The notes under the pieces were generated by a model. It did not search any database. It worked only from the letters and a program-made list of their open reading frames with translations, and was not told where the DNA came from. From contig JBCDFV010000022.1 of assembly GCA_039177555.1 (NCBI GenBank), positions 1 to 64,000 on the forward strand: a DNA stretch of 64,000 nt. Reading direction: 5' to 3'. The DNA is from JANQGH01 sp039177555. Lineage in GTDB: Bacteria; Pseudomonadota; Alphaproteobacteria; DSM-16000; Inquilinaceae. The stretch's first letter is position 1; every line of letters begins with the position of its first letter. Below are positions 52,715 to 63,715 of the stretch, in pieces. The position numbers and the translations under genes were made by a program.

Positions 52715-53581
52715 CTAGGCGTTCACCCGAAGCGTCATGGTCGCGCTCATCGCCGCGCCCGGTTCCAGGGCGACCAGGCCCGTCTCCGCCTGATCCCGCA
52801 GATTGACCGCATTGTTGATGTTGCTGACCGGTTCGGCACAGAAGAAGTCGGCGCCGTCCGGCGCGTAAGCGACGAGGTATCGCAACGCATCGCTGCCCGT
52901 CAGGCTCAGCGTCTTGCCGGCCTGCGACAGGTCAATCGTCGCCGCCCGGGACCAGCCGGTGAAGCAATGGTCGAGATAGTCCGCACCGGGCGGGTGCCAG
53001 CCGCCGACCAGGTTTTCCGGCGGCTGCACGGTGACATGGCGCATGGGCAGCATGGTGTCGTCGTTCAGCCAGACACCCGAGACATCCGCCCGCAAACCGC
53101 GTTCCCGGGCTCGCCCGAAATAGGGGTGGAAGCCCAGGCCGGCCGGCATGGTCTCATCGCCGGTGTTCTTCACCGTCAGGGTCGCCGCCAGCGCGTCGTC
53201 GGACAGCTCGAACGACAGCTCGGCGCGATAGGCAAACGGCCAATCGCCCGGCTCGTAATCGTAGGCCAACAGCACGCGTGCGGCATCGTGTCGCTCGACC
53301 CGCCAGGCGCGGCGCCAGCCATGGCCGTGAATTGCGTGCGCACCCAGCATGGTGCTGTGCAGCTGAACGGTTCGGCCGTTCCACTGAAACCGGCCAAGGC
53401 CGATGCGGTTGGAAAAGGGGATGAGCGGGAAGCATCCGCTGTCCAACGGGTCGGTTGACCCCGCCGGCGCCGGACGCAGCAGATCGATCTCCGCGTCGGC
53501 CTGCCGCCAGGCAAACCGTCGGATGACGGATCCGTGTGCCGGATCGATCGTCAGGCGCAAGGTTTCGGTCTTGATTTCCAT
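52715..53581 (-). CDS. Aldose 1-epimerase family protein
   Basis: A 288-residue galactose-mutarotase-fold protein. CFPLIPFSNRIGLGRFQWNG has the Asn-Arg pair; IHGHGWRRAW and GFHPYF hold the two active-site histidines. The catalytic Glu is probably in VALEPG. ATG 53581 is used; another ATG 11 codons upstream lacks support. Sugar specificity unknown. Confidence 0.84.
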   Translation of the reverse strand: MEIKTETLRLTIDPAHGSVIRRFAWRQADAEIDLLRPAPAGSTDPLDSGCFPLIPFSNRIGLGRFQWNGRTVQLHSTMLGAHAIHGHGWRRAWRVERHDAARVLLAYDYEPGDWPFAYRAELSFELSDDALAATLTVKNTGDETMPAGLGFHPYFGRARERGLRADVSGVWLNDDTMLPMRHVTVQPPENLVGGWHPPGADYLDHCFTGWSRAATIDLSQAGKTLSLTGSDALRYLVAYAPDGADFFCAEPVSNINNAVNLRDQAETGLVALEPGAAMSATMTLRVNA

Positions 53582-53794
53582 CGGCGGTTGATCCCGCGTT
53601 CGATCTAGCACCATTGTGTTAAAATCGGATGCGGATTTGACATGGCAGCATTGCGTTTGGGCTTGCGTTGGGTGCCGGGGCGGCGATAGATAGCGCGACG
53701 TTAGCTCGATTGTATCGACACACTCCAGACCCGCGGCCCGAGGCCGCCCCAATTGGCCCGAATGTCCGTAACGTTTCTGAATACTCCCTAGCAT

Positions 53795-54712
53795 ATGGAA
53801 TATTTTCTGCAGCAGGTCATCAACGGCCTGACGCTGGGCGCCATCTACGGCTTGATCGCGATTGGTTACACGATGGTCTACGGGATCATCGGCATGATCA
53901 ATTTCGCCCATGGCGACATTTTCATGATCGGCGCCTTCATCTCGCTCATGGGCTTCTTGCTGCTGGGGCTGTTGGGCGTCGGCTGGCTGCCGCTGACCCT
54001 GCTGATCGTCCTGATCGCCTCGATGATGCTGACGGCGGCCTATGGCTGGACCGTGGAACGGCTGGCCTATCGGCCCCTGCGCGGCTCGTTCCGGCTTGCG
54101 CCGCTGATCTCCGCCATCGGCATGTCCTTGTTTTTGCAGAACTATGTGCAGTTGCTGCAGGGCGCGCGGGCAAAACCGCTGCCGCCGGTTATCGAGGGCG
54201 GCTTTGAGCTGATGCGCCGGCCGGACGGTTTCACCGCCACGATCAGCTATCTGCAGATCCTGATCATCCTGTTGACCGTCGTCCTGATGATCGCCTTCAC
54301 GTTCCTGATCCAGCGCACCTCGCTCGGCCGTCAGCAGCGATCGTGCGAGCAGGACAAGACCATGGCCGCCCTGATCGGCGTGAATGTCGACCGCACGATT
54401 TCCATCACCTTCGTCATGGGCGCCGCCTTGGCCGCCGTGGCCGGCCTGGTCTATCTGATGCGCTACGGCGTGATCGACTTCTTCGAGGGCTTTCTGGTCG
54501 GCATCAAGGCGTTCACCGCCGCCGTCCTGGGCGGCATCGGGTCGCTGCCCGGCGCCATGCTGGGCGGGCTGTTGATCGGCATGATCGAGGCGCTGTGGTC
54601 CGGCTACTTCTCGGTCCAGTACAAGGATGTCGCGGTCTTCGGCGTGCTTGTCCTGGTGCTGATCTTCCGGCCGAGCGGCTTGTTGGGCAAGCCCGAGATC
54701 GAGAAGGTCTAG
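53795..54712 (+). CDS. livH: Branched-chain amino acid ABC transporter permease LivH
   Basis: A 305-residue permease. LTLGAIYGLIAIGYTMVYGIIGMINFAHGDIFMIGAF is the classic LivH start; AVLGGIGSLPGAMLGGLLIGMIEAL is the conserved C-terminal region facing the ATPase. No strong ribosome site precedes the ATG. livM starts 5 bp after the stop. Confidence 0.93.
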   Translation: MEYFLQQVINGLTLGAIYGLIAIGYTMVYGIIGMINFAHGDIFMIGAFISLMGFLLLGLLGVGWLPLTLLIVLIASMMLTAAYGWTVERLAYRPLRGSFRLAPLISAIGMSLFLQNYVQLLQGARAKPLPPVIEGGFELMRRPDGFTATISYLQILIILLTVVLMIAFTFLIQRTSLGRQQRSCEQDKTMAALIGVNVDRTISITFVMGAALAAVAGLVYLMRYGVIDFFEGFLVGIKAFTAAVLGGIGSLPGAMLGGLLIGMIEALWSGYFSVQYKDVAVFGVLVLVLIFRPSGLLGKPEIEKV

Positions 54713-54717
54713 CCGCC

Positions 54718-56217
54718 ATGGCTGCCGTTCAACGACCGTCCATGGACGACGTGCTGCCGCGTATCGGGCGCGAGGCCGCTTTGGCCGGCCTGGTCACCTT
54801 GGCGCTGACCGCGACCATGGTCGGCCTGCACACCGTGCCCGGGGCGCAAAGCCGCCTGACCTTGGAATTCCGCTTCGGCGACGTTCTGATGGCCGTCGTC
54901 CTGGTCTTTTTCGGCCGCATGGCGCTGGCCTTCACGCGCGAGGGCTTTCCGGCCTATGGCTTGGGCATCGGCGTGCTGATCGTGGCCGGCAGCCTGCTGT
55001 ATCCGGGCCTGCCGACGGTGGTCGAGGTCATGGGCGTCGGGGCCGGGGCGATCGTCGGCATCAATGCCGTCTGGCGGCTTGCGCGCCCGATACGGCCGGA
55101 CCGGCCGCCGCCGAAAACCAGCGCCCAGCTGATGGACGATGTCGCGGCCTGGGTCCAGCGCCAGTCGGTGGTCATCGGCGTCATCGGCGTCGCCTTCGCC
55201 ATCGCCCTGCCGTTTCTGTTCCCCGACCGGTCGTCGATCGACCTGGCCACACTGGTCATGACCTACATCATGCTCGGCTGGGGCTTGAACATCGTCGTCG
55301 GCTTGGCCGGCCTCTTAGACCTCGGCTATGTCGCCTTCTACGCGGTCGGGGCCTATTCCTACGGCCTGCTGGCTCAGTATTTCGACTTCAGCTTTTGGCT
55401 CTGCCTGCCGCTGGCCGGCCTGTTGGCGGCCTTCGCGGGCCTGATCCTCGGTTTCCCGGTCCTGCGGCTGCGCGGCGACTATTTCGCCATCGTCACGCTC
55501 GGCTTCGGCGAGATCATCCGCGTGGTCCTGCAAAACTGGTCCAGCTTCACCGGCGGGCCGGACGGCATCGCCTCGATCCCCCGGCCCAGCTTTTTCGGCA
55601 TCGCGGAGTTCACCAGCGCGCCGGAGGCCGACGGGTTGCCGTCGTTCCATACCCTGTTCGGCCTGGAATTCACGCCGCTGCACCGGCTGATCTTTCTCTA
55701 CTATCTGATCTTGATCCTGGCGCTGGTCGTGAACGCCGTGTCGCTTAGGATCAGAAGGCTGCCGCTGGGCCGATCGTGGGAGGCGCTGCGCGAGGACGAC
55801 GTGGCCTGCCAATCGCTTGGCATCAACCGGCGCAACATCAAGCTCGCGGCCTTCACGATCTCGGCCATGTTCGGCGGCTTTGCCGGGTCCTTCTTCGCCA
55901 CCCGCCAAGGCTTCATCAGCCCGGAAAGCTTCACCTTCATCGAATCGGCGATCGTGCTGGCCATCGTGGTGCTGGGCGGCATGGGCAGCCAGACGGGCGT
56001 CGTGCTGGCCGCCATCCTGATCATCGGCATGCCGGAGCTGTTCCGCGAGCTTGAGGAATACCGCATGCTGATCTTCGGCGCGGCCATGGTGATCATCATG
56101 GTCTGGCGGCCGCGCGGATTGCTGGCGCACCGGGTGCCGACCGTCACCCTGCATGGCGGCCGGCGCAAGGGCGGGCCGTCCCCTGGCCAACGCCCCGAAC
56201 AGGTGCCCGCCGAATGA
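54718..56217 (+). CDS. livM: Branched-chain amino acid ABC transporter permease LivM
   Basis: A 499-residue permease with an extra N-terminal membrane region of about 170 residues (DUF3382-like), followed by the LivM core: YIMLGWGLNIVVGLAGLLDLGYVAFYAVGAYSY, FPVLRLRGDYFAIVTLGFGEIIR, and VLGGMGSQTGVVLAAILI. The stop overlaps livG by 4 bp. Confidence 0.93.
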   Translation: MAAVQRPSMDDVLPRIGREAALAGLVTLALTATMVGLHTVPGAQSRLTLEFRFGDVLMAVVLVFFGRMALAFTREGFPAYGLGIGVLIVAGSLLYPGLPTVVEVMGVGAGAIVGINAVWRLARPIRPDRPPPKTSAQLMDDVAAWVQRQSVVIGVIGVAFAIALPFLFPDRSSIDLATLVMTYIMLGWGLNIVVGLAGLLDLGYVAFYAVGAYSYGLLAQYFDFSFWLCLPLAGLLAAFAGLILGFPVLRLRGDYFAIVTLGFGEIIRVVLQNWSSFTGGPDGIASIPRPSFFGIAEFTSAPEADGLPSFHTLFGLEFTPLHRLIFLYYLILILALVVNAVSLRIRRLPLGRSWEALREDDVACQSLGINRRNIKLAAFTISAMFGGFAGSFFATRQGFISPESFTFIESAIVLAIVVLGGMGSQTGVVLAAILIIGMPELFRELEEYRMLIFGAAMVIIMVWRPRGLLAHRVPTVTLHGGRRKGGPSPGQRPEQVPAE

Positions 56218-57089
56218 TGGATGTCCAGGCACCCGTGCTGACCGTCGACCACCTGACCATGCGGTTCGGTGGCTTGACCGCGGTCGACGATGTCTCCTTC
56301 CAGGCCGGCGCGAAGGACATCACGGCCGTCATCGGCCCGAACGGCGCCGGCAAGACGACCATGTTCAACTGCCTCACCGGCTTCTACAAGCCGACCGAGG
56401 GCCAGTTGGCGCTGAGCCGCAATGGCGCCACGCACTATCTTGAGCGCATGGAAGGCCACCTGATCGCTGCCAAGGCCGGTGTCGCGCGCACCTTTCAGAA
56501 CATCCGCCTGTTCGCGAACATGAGCGTGTTGGAAAACCTGCTGGTGGCCCAGCACAACAAGCTGATGAAGGCGTCCGGCTATTCGATTGCCGGCCTCTTC
56601 GGCCTGCCGAGCTATCGCCGGGCGGAGCGGGAGGGCATCGAGCTTGCCAAATATTGGCTGGATAAGGTCAGGCTGACCGAGCGCGCAGACTGGGAGGCCG
56701 GCAACCTGCCGTACGGCGCCCAGCGCCGCCTGGAGATTGCGCGCGCCATGTGCACCGACCCCGGCTTGCTGTGTCTCGACGAGCCGGCAGCGGGCCTTAA
56801 CCCGCGGGAAACGGGCGAGCTGAACGAGCTGATCCTGTCCATCCGATCCGACCACCAGGTCGGGGTTCTGTTGATCGAGCATGACATGAGCGTGGTCATG
56901 AAGATCTCCGACCACGTTATCGTGCTGGACTATGGTCAGAAAATCGCGGACGGCGCGCCGGAGGCGGTGCGCAACGACCCCGCCGTGATCCGGGCCTATC
57001 TGGGCGAGGAAGAGGACGACGAACTGCCGCCCGACGTCGCGGCCGATCTCGCCCGCGATGCCGCGCAGCCGAGGGATCCCGACGCATGA
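56214..57089 (+). CDS. livG: Branched-chain amino acid ABC transporter ATPase LivG
   Basis: A 291-residue ATPase. Walker A GPNGAGKTT, then FQNIRLFANMSVLENLLVAQH, which is LivG-specific, a PYGAQRRLEIARAM signature region (degenerate LSGGQ, usual in LivG) and Walker B LLCLDEPAAGLNP. A short acidic tail (EEEDDELPPD) extends the C-terminus. Overlaps livF by 4 bp. Confidence 0.93.
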   Translation: MMDVQAPVLTVDHLTMRFGGLTAVDDVSFQAGAKDITAVIGPNGAGKTTMFNCLTGFYKPTEGQLALSRNGATHYLERMEGHLIAAKAGVARTFQNIRLFANMSVLENLLVAQHNKLMKASGYSIAGLFGLPSYRRAEREGIELAKYWLDKVRLTERADWEAGNLPYGAQRRLEIARAMCTDPGLLCLDEPAAGLNPRETGELNELILSIRSDHQVGVLLIEHDMSVVMKISDHVIVLDYGQKIADGAPEAVRNDPAVIRAYLGEEEDDELPPDVAADLARDAAQPRDPDA

Positions 57090-57799
57090 TCCTGACGGTC
57101 GACAACGTCCACACCTTCTACGGCGCGATCGAAGCGCTGCGCGGGGTCAGCTTGGAGGTCGACGAGGGCGAGATCGTCACCCTGATCGGTGCCAACGGGG
57201 CCGGCAAGTCGACCTTGTTGATGACCATTTGCGGCAACCCGCAGGCAAGGTCGGGCCAGATCGTCTTCGACGGCGAGACCATCACCCGTACGCCGACCTT
57301 TCAGATCGTGCGCAAGGGCATCGCCCAATCGCCGGAAGGGCGTCGGATATTCCCCCGGATGACGGTTCTGGAGAACTTGCAGATGGGGGCGCTGACCAGC
57401 GATCCGGCGCATTTCGACGGTGATCTGGAGCGGATTTTCGCGCTGTTTCCACGACTGCGCGAGCGCAGCGGCCAGCGCGGCGGCACCTTGTCGGGCGGCG
57501 AGCAGCAGATGCTTGCCATCGGCCGGGCGATGATGAGCCGGCCGCGCCTGCTGTTGCTGGACGAACCCTCGCTTGGCCTCGCGCCGATGATCGTGAAGCA
57601 GATCTTTGAGGTGATCGAGGACATCAACCGGGAACAGGGCGTGACGGTGTTCCTGGTCGAACAGAACGCGTTCCACGCCCTGCGGCTGGCGACGCGTGGC
57701 TACGTCATGGTTAATGGCGAGATCACCCTGACCGGGACGGGCGCGGAACTGCTGTCCAACGAAGAGGTCCGCGCGGCCTATCTGGAAGGGGGGCACTGA
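57086..57799 (+). CDS. livF: Branched-chain amino acid ABC transporter ATPase LivF
   Basis: A 237-residue ATPase. Walker A GANGAGKST, the loop GIAQSPEGRRIFPRMTVLENLQMGA, signature LSGGEQQM, Walker B LLLLDEPSLGLAP and switch VFLVEQN, all standard for LivF. The DUF6867 fusion gene begins 3 bp after the stop. Confidence 0.94.
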   Translation: MILTVDNVHTFYGAIEALRGVSLEVDEGEIVTLIGANGAGKSTLLMTICGNPQARSGQIVFDGETITRTPTFQIVRKGIAQSPEGRRIFPRMTVLENLQMGALTSDPAHFDGDLERIFALFPRLRERSGQRGGTLSGGEQQMLAIGRAMMSRPRLLLLDEPSLGLAPMIVKQIFEVIEDINREQGVTVFLVEQNAFHALRLATRGYVMVNGEITLTGTGAELLSNEEVRAAYLEGGH

Positions 57800-57802
57800 C
57801 CG

Positions 57803-58507
57803 GTGCTGCGAACCCTGCGCCTGGCCGTTTGGCCGCTTATGCTCGCGCTCATCCTGGCGGCGGCGCCGGCGGCGGCGCAAAGCTCCGTTGTCGGGCTTTG
57901 GGTCAGCGAGGATGGCGGGATCATGTTCCGTCTGTCGCCCGACAGCACGTACGAGCTGACAGGCTCCCTCGCTGTCGAAGAGCCACAATTGACCGGCCGT
58001 TACGCGGTGCCGGAAGGGGCCGGCGAAATCATCGCGCGCGCCGCCGAGCGGTCGGGCGCCATCCGCTTCACCATCATCGAATTGGGCGACGAGAGCCTGA
58101 TCCTGGTTTCCGACACGATTCTCGGCGGCTCCGTGACGTTTACCCGCCCCTCGGCCGTGGCCGTCGCGATCGACCGCGCGCTCAGCGGTTACGCCCTGTT
58201 CTGGCTCGTGATCATGATCGGCGGCGCGGTCATGACCGGCCAGGCGCTTGGGCGGACCTGGCAGCCGTTTTGGAAAACGGTGCCGTACTCGGTTCTGATT
58301 GGATTTGCCGATGTCTGCCCCAGCCTGTTTGACGGACGCCTTATCAACAATCTGGATGCGGTGATGCTTTTTGTCATACATACACCCATCCTTTTTCTCG
58401 CCATGTTGGTGGCCTATTTCACGACGAGGGCCAGTCGAATGGTTTCCCAATATCCATGGCGCTATCGCCGATCCGGTATTTTCGGTTGGCGTGAGATCGG
58501 CGGTTGA
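57803..58507 (+). CDS. Exported beta domain fused to a DUF6867-type membrane domain
   Basis: A 234-residue protein in two parts. Residues 1-23 are a signal peptide (LILAAAPAAAQ), and 26-115 look like a small beta-barrel/lipocalin-like unit (VVGLWVSEDGGIMFRLS, TGRYAVPE). The second half has three hydrophobic segments and the DUF6867 hallmarks TGQALGRTWQPFWKTVPYSVLIGFAD and MVSQYPWRYRRSGIFGWRE. Stand-alone DUF6867 proteins follow liv genes in many Alphaproteobacteria; the fused front part is unusual. GTG start. Confidence 0.72.
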   Translation: MLRTLRLAVWPLMLALILAAAPAAAQSSVVGLWVSEDGGIMFRLSPDSTYELTGSLAVEEPQLTGRYAVPEGAGEIIARAAERSGAIRFTIIELGDESLILVSDTILGGSVTFTRPSAVAVAIDRALSGYALFWLVIMIGGAVMTGQALGRTWQPFWKTVPYSVLIGFADVCPSLFDGRLINNLDAVMLFVIHTPILFLAMLVAYFTTRASRMVSQYPWRYRRSGIFGWREIGG

Positions 58508-58579
58508 TGTTGAATTTGACGTGAACGAGATCGGCGTGCAGCGCCCGCCTTCGAGGCGCGCGCTTCACGCCCACGAGGT

Positions 58580-58603
58580 GCCATGCACGCCTAAGGGCAT
58601 GGC
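58580..58603 (+). promoter_or_regulatory. Stem-loop I in the livK leader
   Basis: GCCATGC, 10-nt loop, GCATGGC: a perfect 7-bp stem about 90 bp before livK. Confidence 0.45.
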
Positions 58604-58607
58604 GCAG

Positions 58608-58662
58608 GGACACCGGACCAAGCAACCAATCTTGACAGCATTGACCTCGACGTCCGGTGTCC
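58608..58662 (+). promoter_or_regulatory. Stem-loop II in the livK leader
   Basis: GGACACCGGAC and GTCCGGTGTCC are perfect 11-bp inverted arms with a 33-nt loop, ending 29 bp before livK. No T tract follows. Candidate mRNA-stabilising or processing structure. Confidence 0.55.
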
Positions 58663-58691
58663 GGAGAGGCAACGCGAAAGGAGTAACGTGA

Positions 58692-59903
58692 ATGAACAGG
58701 ACTAAACTGGCATTGCTGGCGACGGCCGCGACCATGGCATTTGGCGCGACCGCCGCCCAGGCCCAGATCCAGATTGGCACGGCCGGACCGATGACCGGCC
58801 AATACGCCTCGTTCGGCGAACAGATGCGGGCCGGTGCCGAACGCGCCGTAGCCGACCTGAACGCCGCCGGCGGTGTTCTGGGGCAACAGTTGGAGCTTTA
58901 TGTCGGCGACGACGCCTGCGACCCCCGCCAGGCGGTTTCCGTCGCCAACGAGGCGGTGAACGAGGGCGTGATCTTCATGGCCGGGCATTTCTGCTCCGGC
59001 TCGTCGATCCCGGCGTCGGAGGTCTATACCGAGGAAGGCGTGCTGCAGATTTCGCCGGCCTCGACCAATCCGGCCCTGACCGACAATGGCGGCCCGAACG
59101 TTTTCCGTGTTTGCGGCCGGGACGATCAGCAGGGTCTGATCGCGGCGCAGTACATCGAGGAGAACTATCCGGACTCCAACCTGGCGATTGTCCACGACCG
59201 TACGGCCTATGGCCAGGGTCTGGCCGATGCCACCCGCATCGCCCTGAACGCCAATGGTTATCTGGAGGCGCTCTACGAGGCCTACACGCCGGGCGAGTCC
59301 GATTACTCCGCCCTGGCGACCTTGCTGAACGACAACAGCGTCGACGTTATCTATGTCGGCGGCTATCACACCGAGGCTGGCCTGCTGGTGCGCCAGATGC
59401 GCGAGCAGGGTATGGACACCCAGCTCATCTCCGGCGACGCGCTGGTGACCGACGAGTTCTGGTCGATCACCGGTGACGCCGGTGAGGGCACGCTGATGAC
59501 GTTCGGTCCGGATCCGCGGAACTTTGAGGCGGCGGCCGAGGTGGTTGCGGCGTTCCGTGCCGACGATTTCGAGCCGGAGGGCTACACCCTCTACACCTAC
59601 GCTGCCATCCAGGTCTTTGCCCAGGCGGCGGAGATTGCCGGCACGACCGATCTGGACGCGGTTATCGAGGCCCTGCACGGCAACGAGTTCGAGACCGTCA
59701 TCGGCCCGATCAGCTTCGACAGCCAGGGCGACATCCTGCAGCCCGCCTATGTCTGGTACGAGTGGTCGAACGGCAACTACGCCGAGATCGCCCCTGAGCC
59801 GGCCATGGCCGATGCAGGCATCGACGAACTGAGGCAAATGGTGATGCAGTTGGCCGATGAGGTGGCGGCGCTGCGTGCCGAGGTGCAAGCGCTCAGTCAA
59901 TAG
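58692..59903 (+). CDS. livK: Branched-chain amino acid ABC transporter substrate-binding protein
   Basis: A 403-residue periplasmic type I binding protein. Signal peptide 1-23 (ATAAQAQ). IGTAGPMTGQYASFGEQMRAGAERAV is the usual mature start, and GHFCSGSSIPASEVY forms the ligand Ser/Thr region. The last 25 residues (QLADEVAALRAEVQALSQ) form a predicted coiled coil, an addition to the usual fold. AAAGGAG lies eight bases before the ATG. It is set off from the other liv genes by a 184-bp leader with two hairpins. Confidence 0.93.
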   Translation: MNRTKLALLATAATMAFGATAAQAQIQIGTAGPMTGQYASFGEQMRAGAERAVADLNAAGGVLGQQLELYVGDDACDPRQAVSVANEAVNEGVIFMAGHFCSGSSIPASEVYTEEGVLQISPASTNPALTDNGGPNVFRVCGRDDQQGLIAAQYIEENYPDSNLAIVHDRTAYGQGLADATRIALNANGYLEALYEAYTPGESDYSALATLLNDNSVDVIYVGGYHTEAGLLVRQMREQGMDTQLISGDALVTDEFWSITGDAGEGTLMTFGPDPRNFEAAAEVVAAFRADDFEPEGYTLYTYAAIQVFAQAAEIAGTTDLDAVIEALHGNEFETVIGPISFDSQGDILQPAYVWYEWSNGNYAEIAPEPAMADAGIDELRQMVMQLADEVAALRAEVQALSQ

Positions 59904-59955
59904 TAGTTGAGACGGTTGCAGCGAGAACTGCAGCGTTATCGGGCCTTGGCCCTGC

Positions 59956-59983
59956 GGGCCGGCGTTCTCGTCGGCCCCTTTTT
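59956..59983 (+). terminator. Rho-independent terminator after livK
   Basis: GGGCCG, 10-nt loop, CGGCCC, then C and TTTTT. The stem is short but GC-only. Confidence 0.6.
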
Positions 59984-60020
59984 CTTGGCTGCCAATGGTT
60001 TCCGTCCGTCTCCAGAGCCG

Positions 60021-60048
60021 TTGAAACTCGGGCCGGCCGATGTATGTT
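60021..60048 (+). promoter_or_regulatory. Candidate promoter of glgP
   Basis: TTGAAA, 16 nt, TATGTT (4 of 6), 75 bp before the glgP start and after the livK terminator. Confidence 0.45.
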
Positions 60049-60122
60049 ATGGCGCCTTTTCGACCGGCATTATGCCGCAGGTCGCAAAGATGATTTCCAA
60101 GTCGAGTTGAAAGTCTGCAGTC

Positions 60123-62606
<2,484 letters not shown>

Positions 62607-62647
62607 TCCGTAGTCCCGTTCCGGTTCTCGGCCCTTGTTCGTGGCGC

Positions 62648-63715
62648 CTAACCGCTGATTGACTGAGACGTCCTGTCCGTCAGCGCCGGGGGCGGCGGTC
62701 GCGTTTCGGTCGGTGCGGTCCGGTGGAAACCGAAGATCACGCCGAACACCATCAGGACCGCGATCACCAGCGACGGGATGCCCGGCACCAGGTCGGCCGC
62801 CACGGCAACCGCCAGGATCACCAAGGCGACCTTCACCACGGCGATGATGCCGACCACACGGTCGTGCCGCCAACCGGCGCGGACGGGCTGCTGATAGGCA
62901 TGTTCCCGGTGCGGGCGCCAAACCCGCTCGCGCCGGATCAGGCGGCTGGCGAGCGTGCTGGTCGTGTCCGCGACATGAAACAGTGACAACAGCAGGGCCT
63001 CGACCAAATGGCCCTCGAAGGCCAGCAACAGCAGAACCCAGCCAAGCAAGAACCCAAGCGGAACACTGCCGACATCGCCGAGAAAGACGCGGGCGGGGTG
63101 CCAGTTCCAGATCAGAAAGCCGCATGCGATGCCGACCAGCACGAGACCACAATCCGTCAGCGCGTCGGGCAGCGCCATGGTGCCCATGAAGCCGGCCAGC
63201 GCGCCGATCAGTGCGACGCCGGCGCCGACGGTCAGGATTTCGATGGCAGACAGCCCGTCCAGACCGTCCATAAAATTGAATAGGTTAATGTACCAAAGCC
63301 AGGCAAGCCCGATCAGCAGCCGTTCCATAACCAGCGGCAGGGCATCGAACAGGCGATAGTCGGGCGGCAGGATCAAGAGCACGATCGCCACGGCGACGGC
63401 CTGACAAACCAGGCGCGGCCAAGGCGAAATCGGGCGCACGTCGTCCAGGCCGGAAATCGCCATAAGGCCGATGGCGCCGATGATGATGGACCAGGGAACC
63501 GACTGGCCGCCGAGAAACGAGGCCGCGGCAACCCCGGCAAGCGCGACCGGCACCAAAAGCCAGCCGGCGCCCAGCGGCGTCGGGTGTTTGTGGCTGCTGC
63601 GGTTGTTCGGCCAATCAATGACCGACCACCGTTTCAATGCGAATTTAAGTGGCCCGAGACCAAAGGCGGTCAAGAACGCGGCCGCCAGACCAAGCCAAAG
63701 CCCGGATGACGTCAA
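62648..63715 (-). CDS. Polyprenyl-phosphate sugar-1-phosphate transferase (WecA/WbpL type)
   Basis: A 355-residue MraY/WecA-family membrane enzyme that starts lipid-linked glycan assembly by moving GlcNAc-1-P (or FucNAc/QuiNAc-1-P) to undecaprenyl phosphate. About 11 helices. Motifs: NNRSSHKHPTPLGAG, GLDDVRP (catalytic Asp pair), NLFNFMDGLDGL and the loop HREHAYQQ. It starts with TTG in a TTGA overlap with the upstream glycosyltransferase stop. First sign of an O-antigen or exopolysaccharide locus. Confidence 0.87.
   Translation of the reverse strand: MTSSGLWLGLAAAFLTAFGLGPLKFALKRWSVIDWPNNRSSHKHPTPLGAGWLLVPVALAGVAAASFLGGQSVPWSIIIGAIGLMAISGLDDVRPISPWPRLVCQAVAVAIVLLILPPDYRLFDALPLVMERLLIGLAWLWYINLFNFMDGLDGLSAIEILTVGAGVALIGALAGFMGTMALPDALTDCGLVLVGIACGFLIWNWHPARVFLGDVGSVPLGFLLGWVLLLLAFEGHLVEALLLSLFHVADTTSTLASRLIRRERVWRPHREHAYQQPVRAGWRHDRVVGIIAVVKVALVILAVAVAADLVPGIPSLVIAVLMVFGVIFGFHRTAPTETRPPPPALTDRTSQSISG

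Noticed and set aside
53706..53718. TCGAT-TGT-ATCGA palindrome before livH
   Set aside because: A 5-bp arm palindrome is expected by chance in several places of the window, and nothing else ties it to regulation.
58632..58660. TTGACA in the livK leader as a possible internal promoter
   Set aside because: The position 17 nt downstream reads CGGTGT, with no acceptable -10 nearby; the box lies in the loop of the 11-bp hairpin.
59907..60110. A 67-codon frame between livK and glgP
   Set aside because: It runs through the livK terminator and the glgP promoter candidate and has no recognisable motif.
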